Shown here: positions 1 to 12,245 of the stretch, piece after piece
Numbering within the stretch: position 1 is the stretch's first letter
Layout: each line of letters begins with the position of its first letter
From: Fragilaria radians
Lineage: Eukaryota > Bacillariophyta > Fragilariophyceae > Fragilariales > Fragilariaceae
Length of the DNA: 64,000 bases
Reading direction: 5' to 3'
Assembly (NCBI GenBank): GCA_900642245.1
Contig: CAAAJI010000060.1
Span: 113,909 to 177,908, forward strand
Notes under the pieces: generated by a model
Database searches by the model: none
Seen by the model: only the letters and a program-made list of their open reading frames with translations
Told to the model about the DNA's origin: nothing
Program-made: the position numbers and the translations under genes

Positions 1-1
1 A

Positions 2-3000
2 TCTGATGGTTTTGGTGCTAGCAATCGAGGTTCATTAACAACCAAATCAATGGAAAATCTCATTGCAAAAGTTTGCATGGATAAGTGCGATGCATCAGTG
101 TACGACTTTATTCCCTTCTCTCAATCAATTTTGAATATTGGTGTTGAAGGAGATGACAAAAGTATCGGGCAACGTGACGAAGAAATATTACGCTTTTCTC
201 CAGGTTTGAAACCTTGGATTGTGGATGTTATGGATACTGGAAAAAGGAATGATGCCATTCCTGGTGATGATATTGCGAGTAGTTATCACTCTTGGACTTC
301 AAGAGGTTTGACCGAAAGCGAAAGATCCAATGAGCAAACCGTTGACGGCAGTCTTGGCGGGAAAAGTAACCCGCTCTCTTTACAGGATACGCCCCAAGCA
401 TCAAGAATGATTGATTTGAGATCTGCTCCGGAAATTGAGTACGAAATCGGAGACTTGGCTAGCGAATGCATAGTAGAACCTTCATCTCTAAGTAATGCAA
501 GCCAGAAGGCAATAGCGATGCCATCAGACTTGAATTACAGTTTTCACAGCGTCAAGAGAAGTGACAATATGTATGACAATTTTGCTGGCAATTTGATCAC
601 AGAAAATTCTTCTGGTAACAGTAAACTAGCCTTACCAGGAGATGCGGAATCGGAACAAAGAAATGTAGGCAAAGAGAAAGCAATAAAATGTCACAACAGT
701 TCCGAATCAAGCCTTTTGTCAGAATCAAGAACTTTTTCATTCAAGAATTTGGAAACTGATAACATTGAGAGTTCAATAATACAACCTTCGCTGTCACTTC
801 TTGGTATAGATCCTGATGTCTCATATTCCCCTCAAGATTGTGTCAAGAATATATCTTCCCAAGATAATATCTCTTCGGTTGTGGAGTGGTTCAGTGAAGC
901 TTCTACACAAGATGTGGAATTCAAGGAAACAGAAATTTGGGGCTTGAGCAATACAATTTCAACATCTCCTGACGTAGCTGACGTAAACCCTGGAATAGCA
1001 TCACAGGAAGGTATTGACATCAACCGTCACAAGCAAATTTCTTCAGTGATAACTAACAAGCAAGGCATGCCATCACCTGAGGTATCACAAGGTAATGAAG
1101 AGAGTTGCTTGGTAGATTGCTCACTTGGACCTGTTGGGACATTGATTGATGAAGAAACGTTTGGGCAAAACTTCTCAGTCATCAAAAGTCCAAAGGAAGG
1201 TGAACATAAAGTAGTTCTTGATTCTTGTTCTTCACATCAGGTTATTGATTTGGCAGTAAAGGAGACAGGACTATGTGATTCTTGTCTTCCTGATGAAAAT
1301 CCGGGCAACAAGGGAAAGGGAGAATTATCTAAAGGTACCATAGACAAGGAAGGGGATCTAGTGCCATTGGGGATATTTAGTGAAAGCAGTTTAAAATCAT
1401 TGAGTGAAATTGCTTCAAAGATAATTGAAAATGAGGCTTCCCCTGAGATATTTTCATTACAAAGTAATTTTGTTCATGTTGAGAAAGATGCAACATCAAG
1501 AAGATCATCCAGTGCATCACTTGTAGGAGAAAATTCATCGCAAACGTATTCTATGCCAGATGGATTCCTCGATTGGAATCGTTCACGCAGAAGCTCAAAT
1601 AGTGTATCAAGCCCTGAAAGTAGGTGGAATTCAATTGATTCTAACTCTCAAGATTTGCATGAATTTCAGCAAACTGCAATTTCTTTGTGTTCAGGTGATG
1701 AAGAATTACACGTTACTTCCGGTAGCTCAAAAGGAAGATCATCACCAATCATCAAACAACCCAAGGAATCCTCAACAACAAAAGCCTTGAATAAAAAGCA
1801 GACAAGGATGGCCGAAGAAAATGCATGTGATTCTATTCCCGACAACTTAAACTTTGATTCTGAAACATCAGGTGAGAAAATTAAAGTCACCTGTATAATT
1901 TTCCTCTACGGTATTCATACCTTACATGTTTTACAATAATTTAGGTGGTACTCAAGCTGACGCCTCTTTAGATTCAGATGATGATAGTTTCGAAAGTACA
2001 TCTGTGCCATTGATGGTAATTGCAAAGAATAGTTTTCGGTCTATTATATCTGATGTGAGCTTAGGTGTTGATGCCTCCGTAGAGCCAAAACGTTTACTTA
2101 GAATTCAAGGAGAAGTATCACCCAGGTCCTTGTTATTGCACGATGGAGTTCCCAGTATTCACAGTGACAACATTTTCCAAGTTCCGAAGCGAAGACTTGT
2201 GTCTTCGCTTTTACTCAATGATCCTTCATATAACATCAGTTACGGGGAAGGTAAGTTCGATGACTTGAGTGTAAAGTGGGAGGGAAGGGAAGAGAAATAC
2301 GATGCCATTTATGGAAAGAAAAGCACAGCTATTGTTGATGTCAAAGCGCTTTTGAAAGAAGATGATAAAGTTGACGACGTTTCTTTTGAACTAGACAAGA
2401 AAGGAAAATCGGAGAAATCATCTTTTTGGTCTGTCAAAGTTTTCCAACTAAAGCTTCCAGGACGAAAAACGTTTACGGATATTGAAAGTTCAGATGATAG
2501 AGTAGAAATCGCAACATTAATATCATCCTCAGGAAAAGAGAAACAAAGAAGTCGACGAACATTCCTTTCTACTCTTCCGAGGAGGATACACTTTCCGGCT
2601 TTTAATGAGTCCGTTAGAAATGAAGAAGCTGTTTCTGACATAGCATCACATGAGAAAAAGGAACAAAGTAACGTAACTTTTGCCAGACAGGCACTCAGAT
2701 CTAGGAGTCTCGAGAACTTTAATTCTCAACGAAACAAACGGGAAACTCGTAAGATCGACAATAAATTACTCTCCAATTTAAGTAATCCTGACTCAACCTG
2801 TATTGATTCTGGATCAGATCCGGAGGTAACTTTTGATGGAGCTAAAGAAGGTTTAAGTGCAGCTGATTCTGTGAATGAATATATGCCTTCTTCTAACCAG
2901 TCATTTAAAAGATTTTTCGGTAATGGGATTTCGAGTTTGCGGAATTTGGCCCATCTAAGTAAGGACACTTTGCATACACAAGATGAAAAGCAAAATCTTA

Positions 3001-6000
3001 CAAGAGACAAAATTGGAGTCCTAGATCCCGTAGCCGTACCCATGAATGCGATTCCATCTATTCAGAGCGATGTGGCCAACAATAGCAGGGCCGAAGAATT
3101 AAAGAGTCAAGAAAATGTAGTGATATTGAGCCAAAAAAAGTCCAACGTTTCAAAAAAGTCTGGTACTTTAGAAGCAGATTCAGATTCAGATTCATTTATT
3201 TCAATTGGTAGAGACGATAATCAAGCACTAATACTCGACTGGGACAACCGATCAAGCAGCAGTATTGAAACGAATTTAGAAGTTAGCAATGCAAACCTTG
3301 ATAATCGATCAATGTGCAGCGCTGAGACACAATTGGAAACTCGAAATATGAATAATGATATCCGAAGAAATAGTGGTCCTGAAAAGATCTTAGAAAACCA
3401 GAGTATTAACAATGGAGTTCCTGAATCGGAAGAACATGTAACTTACGATTCAAGCCTTGACTCCAAAGTTGACATAATTTTGGGAGAAAATGCGTTAGAC
3501 AGCAGGGATCCCAAAGTTGATTATATTCTATCAGGAGCTTGCTCCTCTGAACCGAGTTCTAGTGTGGTGTCCTATCACTCTCAGTGCCGTTTAGATTTTG
3601 AAAAGTTCAATGAAGTAAAGGAAGATAAACTTGTTTTGGCCTGTTCATTAACTGAGGCTGCTGACTTGAAGTTGAATGAATTACTTCAAGAAAATGAAGG
3701 TGATGAGAATCCTACAGTTGAATCACCATTGCCTTACTTAGCGAGCGGGATTTTTGAAAAATTAAAGCAATTTACGAATCTGAATGTTGGAAATCATAGA
3801 AATCTGATACGACTGACAGAAGCGAATCAGGGTGAATCAATTTTGCAAGGGAGACAAGAATCAGAGCATCCGACTGATGAGTTCGATAATGAGAGCATGA
3901 TTTGCGGTTCTTGTCTCGACGCTTCGATAACTTCGAATTCAAAAGGAAAAGACGATAAAGCAAAAGACTTAGAAGATGCTACTGAGATGCCATCTCCATC
4001 GAGCAAGAATATTGAGGATTCGGAAGTTAAACCGGGTTCAAATCTTGAGCTAAAGGAGGAAATAATGCCACAAGTATCTACAGATTCTATGAAGAGTGAT
4101 TTAGATGAGAAGAAAAGCGCCTTGCATCACATCTTAATCGAACATCCAGAACATCCCGACCTTCCTCAAACCCTGGATTATCCTAAACGTGATTTCATCG
4201 AAAAACCTAATGACTCCTTCCTTGATAAAGACGATGTAATTGGAGATTCCGCATTCAAAACTGGACCCATTGACATACCTAGATTTATGGTTGGCACTAC
4301 ACCTAACCCAGAAGTTATTTGTATTGAAACAGATTCCTGCAAATCTTTTTCATCGTCCATGAGTGGGCTCAGTTTTAAGGATCTTGAAATAAAGAAAGAT
4401 GCGAGGGTAATTGATATCGATTCAGTATGTCGATCTGATATAAGTGGCAAATATAGCTCTGTTATTGATGTCGATTCAGTACACCGATCTGATATAAGTG
4501 GCAAATATAGCTCTGTTATTGATGTCGATTCAGTACACCGATCTGAGACAAGTGACAAATACAGCTCGCTCGAGAGCGAGTTTGACACTGTTATCAATGC
4601 CGAGAACCATAACAAGACAACCACAGATTTTCCTGTTGGAAGAGATGTCGAAAGTCCAATTTTAATAGAAGTTGCCATAAATGGCTCTGAGCTTCAAATT
4701 CTAGATGAAGAGCTGAAACTCCAAAACTCACCTATCAAAAGCTGCAATGATAACTCCTGCAAATTTGATAAGGAGGGATTCAAACAAGACAACTCGTGTA
4801 CTGTCGTAAAGCAAGGTAGTAAAAATCAATATAGGGACTGTATTCACGAAGATTGCCCTACCAGAGTGAAGTTTTCTGAAGCTACAAACTATGAGTCAGA
4901 TGAAATCCTATGCAATGTTTCTACAATTGGAACCGATTCCATTCAGATAGCGGGCGAGGGATTTGAAAAAGAGACAACGCATGAGTCTGGTGTGGTTCCT
5001 AGGCACCATGTTTTGAAACAATCTCCAATCTTTGACAGCAATAACTTTACCGAAGTTAAACAATCAAATCCAGCCTCTGATTCAGATACTCTCGAAGAGT
5101 CAACAGGTTCAAACTACAGTAGCAATACAACCAGTGGTTTCTCCGAGAGTACCTATTATGACAATAGTTTGTCGACAAGTACTTTCGACTCAGAGCGAAC
5201 ATTTTCTCAGCGGAATACATCTGAAAGCGACTCGGAAGCTGTTGATGGGGCAATACTGAAGGAGAAAGCAGACTTGGACAATCAGAATTATTTTTCAAAG
5301 TCTTCGATTCCTCAATCAACAAATCTTTCTGATATGACAAGTTCTCGGTTTACTCTTGAAAAAATTGCATATTTGATGCGACAAAATCCTGGGCTAGAAA
5401 ACCCGCTTTTATCGGCACCTGAAGAGAGCGAAGTCAGAGTGAACCATGAGGATCATATATCTTTAACGATTCCACTTACGCTTAAGAACAAAAAAAATGA
5501 CGATATCGACGAAAATTTAGATGATTTTCCCGATGAATTCGATGAAGAGAATCAGGGCCTATTAATTGATGGCTTCAATCGGAAGTGTCAAACTTCCTGC
5601 AAAAATTTGAGATGTCTCACCTCATTTGTATTTTTAGTCTTGTTGGTTATGTTATCTGTCACCTTAGGAGTTGTATTCTCAAGAAGGAGAATTCCATCCG
5701 TTAGTGCCACAATCGACATCACTCTAACTCCTACCGTGGCACCTACATCTTCTTTTGAAGGCAAAGAATGGAACCAATTAGGTGACGCATTTGAAGGAGT
5801 AGATCTACGCGATCAAGCTGGCTTTTCTGTTGTGATATCCACAGATGGGAGAACCGTTGCCATGGGCGCACGACGGAGCTCAGCTGATGGCATGTTAAAC
5901 CGCGGAAGTGTTAAGATTTATAGGCTCGAGTTTAATCGTTGGTATTTAATTGGCGAGCTCCATGGCAATTTGATTCGGAATCAATTCGGCTTCTCACTCG

Positions 6001-6938
6001 CAATTTCCGAAAATGGAAATAGAGTTGCTATCGGTAGTGTAGGCAGTGACACAAATGGGAAAAACAGCGGAATGGTTGAAATTTTTGAATTTCTATACGG
6101 TGACTGGGATAAAATCGGAGAATTTCATGGTAAAAATGCTGGAGATATATTTGGAACGTCAGTTTCAATTACTTCCGATGGGCGCTTGCTTGCCATTGGA
6201 GCTCCATACCGTTCTGCTTCTGCAGGTCGCGAAAGAATTGGGGAAGTGTACTTCTTTGAGGATATTGGATTCGATACTCCAAGATGGGTTGAAAGCAGAC
6301 AGAGAATTACTGGAGCAGCTGCTAACGGATTCTTTGGATGGTCAGTTTCGTTGTCTTCGGATGGGACACGTGTAGCTATAGGGGCGCCACTTGATGGAAA
6401 TGTCCAAGATCCAGGATTTGTACAAATGTACATCTTTACAGGGATGGATGGTGAATGGACAAAACTCGGAAAAAAATTAGAAAATGGTGAGAATGGTGAT
6501 CGCTTTGGATATTCGGTCTCAATGGATAGAACCGGTACTCAGGTTGCTATCGGTGCAATAAGAGGTTCTAATGAAGAGGGATTTGTAACGGGACTAGTGA
6601 AGGTGTTTCGAATTCACAACCAGGTCTGGAGCTCTGTTGGTCAAACCTTAACGGGAAAATCTGAATTCAGTAATTTTGGCTTATCAGTGTCGCTGTCTTC
6701 AGAAGGAGACTTCCTTGCAATAGGTGCACCAAATCAAGAGAACAATCCAGGAAGTGGTATGGTAAATGTCTACGCTCTCAATCACAATTATTCATGGGTT
6801 TCATCAAAGCCCATATTATCAGATATAGACGAATCCAGTCTAGGATTCTCAGTTTCACTAACAACCGCTCGAATGATTGTTGGCCTGCCTACATTAAATG
6901 AAGCACGAGTGTATGTTTCTGATCTGCTGGATCGCTGA
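2..6938 (+). CDS. Giant Ser/Asp-rich single-pass membrane protein with C-terminal seven-repeat propeller-like ectodomain (5' partial)
   Basis: Two exons, <2-1871 and 1945-6938, joined by a 73-nt GT-AG intron (1872-1944). The frame is open to the window edge before the first ATG at 50, so the start may lie outside. About 2287 residues are visible. The first ~1850 are low complexity, rich in Ser, Asp, Glu and Asn, with three perfectly spaced 18-residue repeats near 4407-4568. A single hydrophobic helix (FVFLVLLVMLSVTLGVVF) follows an acidic stretch and a Cys-rich juxtamembrane patch, encoded near 5620-5680. The last ~410 residues hold seven repeats of the type FG-x-SVSLS-x-DG-x-x-VAIGAP, the count expected for a seven-bladed propeller of FG-GAP/WD-like type, a family abundant in stramenopiles. 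With no N-terminal signal visible, a type II topology (long cytosolic tail, propeller outside or in the lumen) is inferred. Function unknown; adhesion or surface sensing is only a guess. Confidence 0.85.
4407..4568 (+). repeat. Three in-frame 54-bp tandem repeats
   Basis: Copies at 4407-4460, 4461-4514 and 4515-4568 each encode 18 residues of the form VIDVDSVHRSDISGKYSS. Copies 1 and 2 differ at a few bases; copy 3 is more changed at its end (SETSDKYSS). They lie in the disordered region of the giant membrane protein and keep the frame, so they look like a recent coding tandem duplication. Confidence 0.9.
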
Positions 6939-8733
6939 CCATAGAAGTGATTTATCTTTGCAAACTCTCTAATTATCAGTTCGGAAGTGAGTATTGTGAA
7001 TGGCTTCATATTTCATCGTTTCCATGATGATATGAAAACTGACCATGTATAACACAAATTCTCAATTGAAATGTTACATGACCTGTATTCAGATGTGAAC
7101 AACCACTTCCTATCGCATAGCGTTTACTGGTTGTAAAAGACATAGCATGAAATTCCTGATTAACATTGATTGAGAATAACGTGAGAACTACAATAGAATT
7201 GACTATTTCAAGGTTAAGAGTTGATTAGATCCAATGATGATAATGATTCCGCAAACGTAGAGATATTTTTCCTAAAAAATGGATGAGAAGAATCTCTATG
7301 TACGTTTTATAATACTTATTTCTTGCAAATGGAACTAGTTTTGATTAAAGAAGTTTCAAAGTTTGAAGTCAGGCAGTTTGAGGATATACATCGATGTAAA
7401 ATGACAGCTAGTTTTAACACTATTTCCTCATGATTGCCTGGATGTTTTTAGTAGTTGCTTCATATCAACCACTCAGATTTTTGCTGTGTACTTGGCAAAC
7501 AGCAATATTTGGTTGAAAAGTAAAAGTATTGTTTGACTTCAAACTGTGAGAAACAAATAATTTACTTTCCTATACTTGTAGCTAAAATTTGGAAAATCGA
7601 TATAGGAGACATATTGCCAAAAAATTCCCAATTTACATATTATGTTCAATTTCATTTCTCAAACTTCTATTCTAAACTCATACTTTAGGGGAACTACAAC
7701 TCTTTAAGACACTATGGTATGTCCGATCATCAGAATCGCCTGTTTCTAATTTTTCTTAGCCAGAAAGTGCATCTATTCCGAGTCTTGAAAATATATCAAC
7801 ATTGTGTCGAAAGAAATTTGTTTACACCAGGATTGTTGCTTTTGAGTTTTTGTCTATTGCTCTGTATACTTTCTTCACTTTATTTCCTGAGGTATTCTCA
7901 TGATGAATTGATCATTTTTGTGATGTTTTCAGGATATAAGTCATGAAAACTAAGCACATCTCAATTAACACTTTGGAAAAATAGCCCTGAGAAGATTCTG
8001 TGTACATATAAATAAGCTAGTTGGCAAAGATAGATCAGTTGAAGGTATGCTGAATAATTCAAATCCAAAAGCCATAAATGAAAAAAATTTATGGATGGCT
8101 CGTTCGCGAAGCCTCCAGAATCAAATTTCATGTCAAATCAAAAAACCTGTAATCATTCTGAAGAATAAAGCAAAATGGAGAAAGCATATGTTGCGAAGTC
8201 TCACCATACTAAAGTTATAAGTATTAAAACATAGGGACTACATTAATTTAAAATTCACCTGGGATTCTCGGTTCTCATCCCTGTAATGCGCCATTATAGG
8301 AGCCACATTAAAGCACTCGCTTTATTCTTATCACTAATTCACTAGTTTGATCCTCTTTTTTATCTTATTGGGGTGATACATTCAAGTATCCGCATAAAGG
8401 ACGCCGTATGTGACATAATCTTGGCCAAGTATGCTATCCACATACCCTTCATTTAATTCCTTCTGTACATTTTAGCCCTGAATTCATCTGTCATAACAAA
8501 AATGACAATGCCAACATCAACATTTTCCGGAATAAATGATATCAGACATCTATATACATAGCACGAACACCCGAAACTAGAATTTTCCAGCACTAGCATT
8601 ACATCTTGATTTATCATTCGTTATGAATGAAAGCCTGGGACATAATAAGTCCACTGCTAATTTTAGATAATGGAGTTTTATTTTAAAATCGCAAAGGTGA
8701 ATTATTCTTATTTTCCATTAAACACTGACTAAA
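6939..8733. other. Intergenic, AT-rich
   Basis: No gene or recognisable relic seen. The only open frames are short and lack family features. Confidence 0.6.
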
Positions 8734-9230
8734 TTGAAACATGAGAGCTACGAAGTCAAGATCACCAGATGCGATAATTCAGGGGAGAATATGGCACTAC
8801 ATATGGAATTGGCTTTGGAGATAAAATTCAAATTTACAGGTCCAAATTCAACAGCACTAAATATCGTTGTGGCCAGATCTTTTGCATCAATTTATAACCT
8901 AGTTTGCATAATGTGTGCCCAAATTAACTCAAATCAAGAGCTACAGGTACGTAGCTCTTGATCTGAATTGGAAAATGCAGTGACTTGACTGGATGTAATC
9001 AGGAAAAGTGTAAATAAAAAAGAGCATCCTTACGATTCATTCTATTAGAAAAGTGCACCCCCATGGAAAATAACATGATTTGATTTCTAAGATTTATCCG
9101 AAGTTATCGGAAGATAGATTTAGGGGAGGTTTGCAAGATAGACCAAAGGGTCGATTATGCAAGAGGCATGCGTAGTGACATCCATAGAAAATTTAGATGT
9201 GACACAAGTTGGATTATTTGGCTGATGAAA
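8734..9230 (+). pseudogene. Ty1/copia retrotransposon relic (integrase region)
   Basis: An open stretch (8734-8961) reads like the end of a copia integrase core: the segment VKITRCDNSGEN matches the usual RCDN-x-GEN block, followed at the right distance by a degenerate form of the TP-x-x-N-G-V-V-E-R block and SFASIYN in place of the usual A-x-LYN. Downstream, in broken frames to about 9230, come fragments such as KKEHPYDSFY and EACVVTS, like the segment that follows integrase in copia polyproteins. The TPQQNG block is destroyed and stops are frequent, so the copy is dead. No LTRs were found. Identification is from motif order only. Confidence 0.6.
8933..8962. repeat. 12-bp perfect inverted repeat, 6-nt loop
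   Basis: ATCAAGAGCTAC (8933-8944) is followed after AGGTAC by its exact reverse complement (8951-8962). It extends to about 15 bp per arm with one mismatch. It lies at the end of the copia relic's open stretch. No role is known. Confidence 0.85.
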
Positions 9231-10129
9231 AGAACATGGAGCTCAACCAACACATCACACGTTATGATGATGATTATATGTGTCCAGTGTATAGGTGCGT
9301 AACGTATGACTGGATTGTTTATGAAGAGGAGGAGTGAAAGATATTGAGAAAGAGTACTTGATTGAACATGGGTTTGAAGATACCTGAACCTGCGCCATTC
9401 TATGAACTATTCCTCTATTCTGTATATGGATGTATTCACATCTAATCAGGTGCTTGTGAAAGACTAACGTGACCAGATCCTAATGAATCAAGGTGAATAA
9501 ATCTAAGGAAGTGACAAAATCTAGCTTTAAATAGGATAACTGTATCCTGCACTCGATTATTCTCTTAAATATGCAACACAAGAGGAGTATGAGAATTCAA
9601 GGCATGCAGAAGTGTTACAATGAAAACAATTGACATGGAATGTTTGCTTGGCACAGCTTGTAGAGATGTAGAGATGCACACTTGAAAGTGTCCTCTGTCA
9701 TAATTGCCCAAAGATTTAATTTGCAACTCTTTTGTCATCTACATTCCTTGTTTTCATCTCCCTCACAATATCAGGTTGATGGTAAAGTTTGTCTTCACTC
9801 ATATTGCCGTAGCAAGTTCTTTGCCATCGTTTTCTTTATTTCACTGAAATCAGAGGGTATTGTGGATCGATAGTTGTAAGAATTTCGAATTCATGATGCA
9901 CTCTATCACCACAGAAAAAAGTGGAAATGCTCATAATGACAAAATTTCCTTTCTTGTAGCTAGTTCTATTGATCAATACCGGTCAAATTGATCAACCCCA
10001 TTCATATGTTTATAAGCAACTAGTAAAGGAGGGACATTTTAATTTGCTCAATGTATGGCTTCATTGCAATCTATTAACATAGATTTGTATTTGATCCACG
10101 AAAGGGTACATCAGTGCAGGATAAACAAG
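9231..10129. other. Intergenic, AT-rich
   Basis: No gene seen. Part may be further decayed retroelement, but no motif supports it. Confidence 0.5.
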
Positions 10130-11085
10130 NNNNNNNNNNNNNNNNNNNNNNNNNNNNNNNNNNNNNNNNNNNNNNNNNNNNNNNNNNNNNNNNNNNNNNN
10201 NNNNNNNNNNNNNNNNNNNNNNNNNNNNNNNNNNNNNNNNNNNNNNNNNNNNNNNNNNNNNNNNNNNNNNNNNNNNNNNNNNNNNNNNNNNNNNNNNNNN
10301 NNNNNNNNNNNNNNNNNNNNNNNNNNNNNNNNNNNNNNNNNNNNNNNNNNNNNNNNNNNNNNNNNNNNNNNNNNNNNNNNNNNNNNNNNNNNNNNNNNNN
10401 NNNNNNNNNNNNNNNNNNNNNNNNNNNNNNNNNNNNNNNNNNNNNNNNNNNNNNNNNNNNNNNNNNNNNNNNNNNNNNNNNNNNNNNNNNNNNNNNNNNN
10501 NNNNNNNNNNNNNNNNNNNNNNNNNNNNNNNNNNNNNNNNNNNNNNNNNNNNNNNNNNNNNNNNNNNNNNNNNNNNNNNNNNNNNNNNNNNNNNNNNNNN
10601 NNNNNNNNNNNNNNNNNNNNNNNNNNNNNNNNNNNNNNNNNNNNNNNNNNNNNNNNNNNNNNNNNNNNNNNNNNNNNNNNNNNNNNNNNNNNNNNNNNNN
10701 NNNNNNNNNNNNNNNNNNNNNNNNNNNNNNNNNNNNNNNNNNNNNNNNNNNNNNNNNNNNNNNNNNNNNNNNNNNNNNNNNNNNNNNNNNNNNNNNNNNN
10801 NNNNNNNNNNNNNNNNNNNNNNNNNNNNNNNNNNNNNNNNNNNNNNNNNNNNNNNNNNNNNNNNNNNNNNNNNNNNNNNNNNNNNNNNNNNNNNNNNNNN
10901 NNNNNNNNNNNNNNNNNNNNNNNNNNNNNNNNNNNNNNNNNNNNNNNNNNNNNNNNNNNNNNNNNNNNNNNNNNNNNNNNNNNNNNNNNNNNNNNNNNNN
11001 NNNNNNNNNNNNNNNNNNNNNNNNNNNNNNNNNNNNNNNNNNNNNNNNNNNNNNNNNNNNNNNNNNNNNNNNNNNNNNNNNNNNN
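10130..11085. other. Assembly gap of 956 N
   Basis: An unbroken run of unknown bases. Apparent open frames across it on both strands are artefacts of the Ns. It ends 364 nt before the ubiquitin-NiSOD start codon, so part of that gene's promoter could be missing. Confidence 0.99.
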
Positions 11086-11449
11086 AAAAGAATGTATCGT
11101 GCTTTGAAGGTTAAAATAAGTTGTATCAGAGTAGAGGAGTAAATCTCACACCTCTCACACAAAAACTTTGGGGCCTGCTGAATTTGTTGGTTGGGATATT
11201 GATTGGGATTTTGGAACTTGAGAAACAAGTGAGGTAGTATCTTTCACTTTTGGAGAGTTTTTGCCTCCAATAATTTTCCATAGTGTTCCTTACTGACCAA
11301 TTGATGTTCAAATATGGGGCTTAAAATTTGAAAGCTTCTCCAAATACTGGGATTTAGAATTTCGTTGACACCCCCAAATCTTCTAATGAAGTCTTTCGAA
11401 ACCCACTGTTTCAAATTGGGTAGATTATTTTTCTTGAGATCTAGAAAAC

Positions 11450-12245
11450 ATGCAGGTATGTTACACAGTTGCTTTACTTTTGTGGATGATTGATTACGCT
11501 TCGACGTCATCATGGTATATAGATAGTGCATATCATTCATATCACCCACTGCCAGGATATTCTCGTGATGTACGTCCTTTCTGATCATTACTATTAAAAA
11601 CGTGACACCTCAACAATTGTGCAATAAAAGATTTTTGTAAAGACATTGACCGGTAAAACAATCACTCTCGATGTCGAACCCACGGATTCGATTGAAAATG
11701 TCAAGACCAAAATTCAAGACAAAGAAGGCATTCCACCGGACCAGCAACGTCTGATCTTTGCTGGCAAACAATTGGAAGATGGTCGTACTCTCTCCGACTA
11801 TAACATTCAAAAGGAATCTACACTTCATTTGGTCCTCCGACTTCGAGGAGGTCACTGTCAGGTACCATGTGGTATTTTTGATGATCCTCATATTGTTACT
11901 GAAATCAAACAAGCCTGTGAGACAATTCGAAAGGCGATGGTTCAGTGCAATGAGTTGCATGCCACTCTTGCGTCTAGTCCTCTCTCCATGAATCAAATGA
12001 TTCGTTGGATCAATACCAAAGAAGAGCATGCAAACAAAATCATCAAGATCGTTGCGGAGTATTGCCTTTGCCAGAGAGTAAAGAAGGAGGTGTTCACATC
12101 GGACGGAGACTACGTTGATGCTCTTAAGGCTCATCACGCTGTTATGCAAGCCGCCATGAAATCCAAACAATCTTTGGACCTCTCGGTTTGTCATGATTTG
12201 GAGCACGCTGTTGAAGATTTTTCCAAGATGTACCTTCCTGCCTGA
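11450..12245 (+). CDS. Ubiquitin-nickel superoxide dismutase fusion protein
   Basis: Exon 1 is only ATG-CAG (11450-11455). A GTATGT donor opens a 175-nt intron (11456-11630) with acceptor AAAAG, and exon 2 runs 11631-12245. The product has 206 residues. Residues 1-76 are ubiquitin, starting MQIFVKTLTGK and ending LRLRGG, with only a few conservative changes from the canonical protein. Residues 77-206 match nickel SOD: directly after Gly-Gly comes HCQVPCGIF, the Ni-hook motif (bacterial H-C-x-x-P-C-G-x-Y), then a helical-bundle body with NTKEEHANKI and AHHAVM as in marine bacterial NiSODs. NiSOD dismutates superoxide and needs a free N-terminal His1 plus Cys2 and Cys6 to bind Ni; bacteria expose it with the SodX peptidase. 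Here deubiquitinases cutting after Gly76 would expose it (inference). The usual Tyr9 is Phe. No plastid or secretory signal precedes ubiquitin, so a cytosolic enzyme is expected. Confidence 0.95.

Noticed and set aside
4178..4678. 166-codon minus-strand frame with repeats
   Set aside because: Its repeats are the antisense of the 54-bp coding repeats of the plus-strand gene.
10055..11228. Open frames of 340-380 codons across the gap on both strands
   Set aside because: Almost all codons are unknown bases; the readable ends have no protein features.
11610..12206. 198-codon minus-strand frame opposite the NiSOD fusion
   Set aside because: Shadow of a strongly conserved plus-strand gene; its translation matches nothing.
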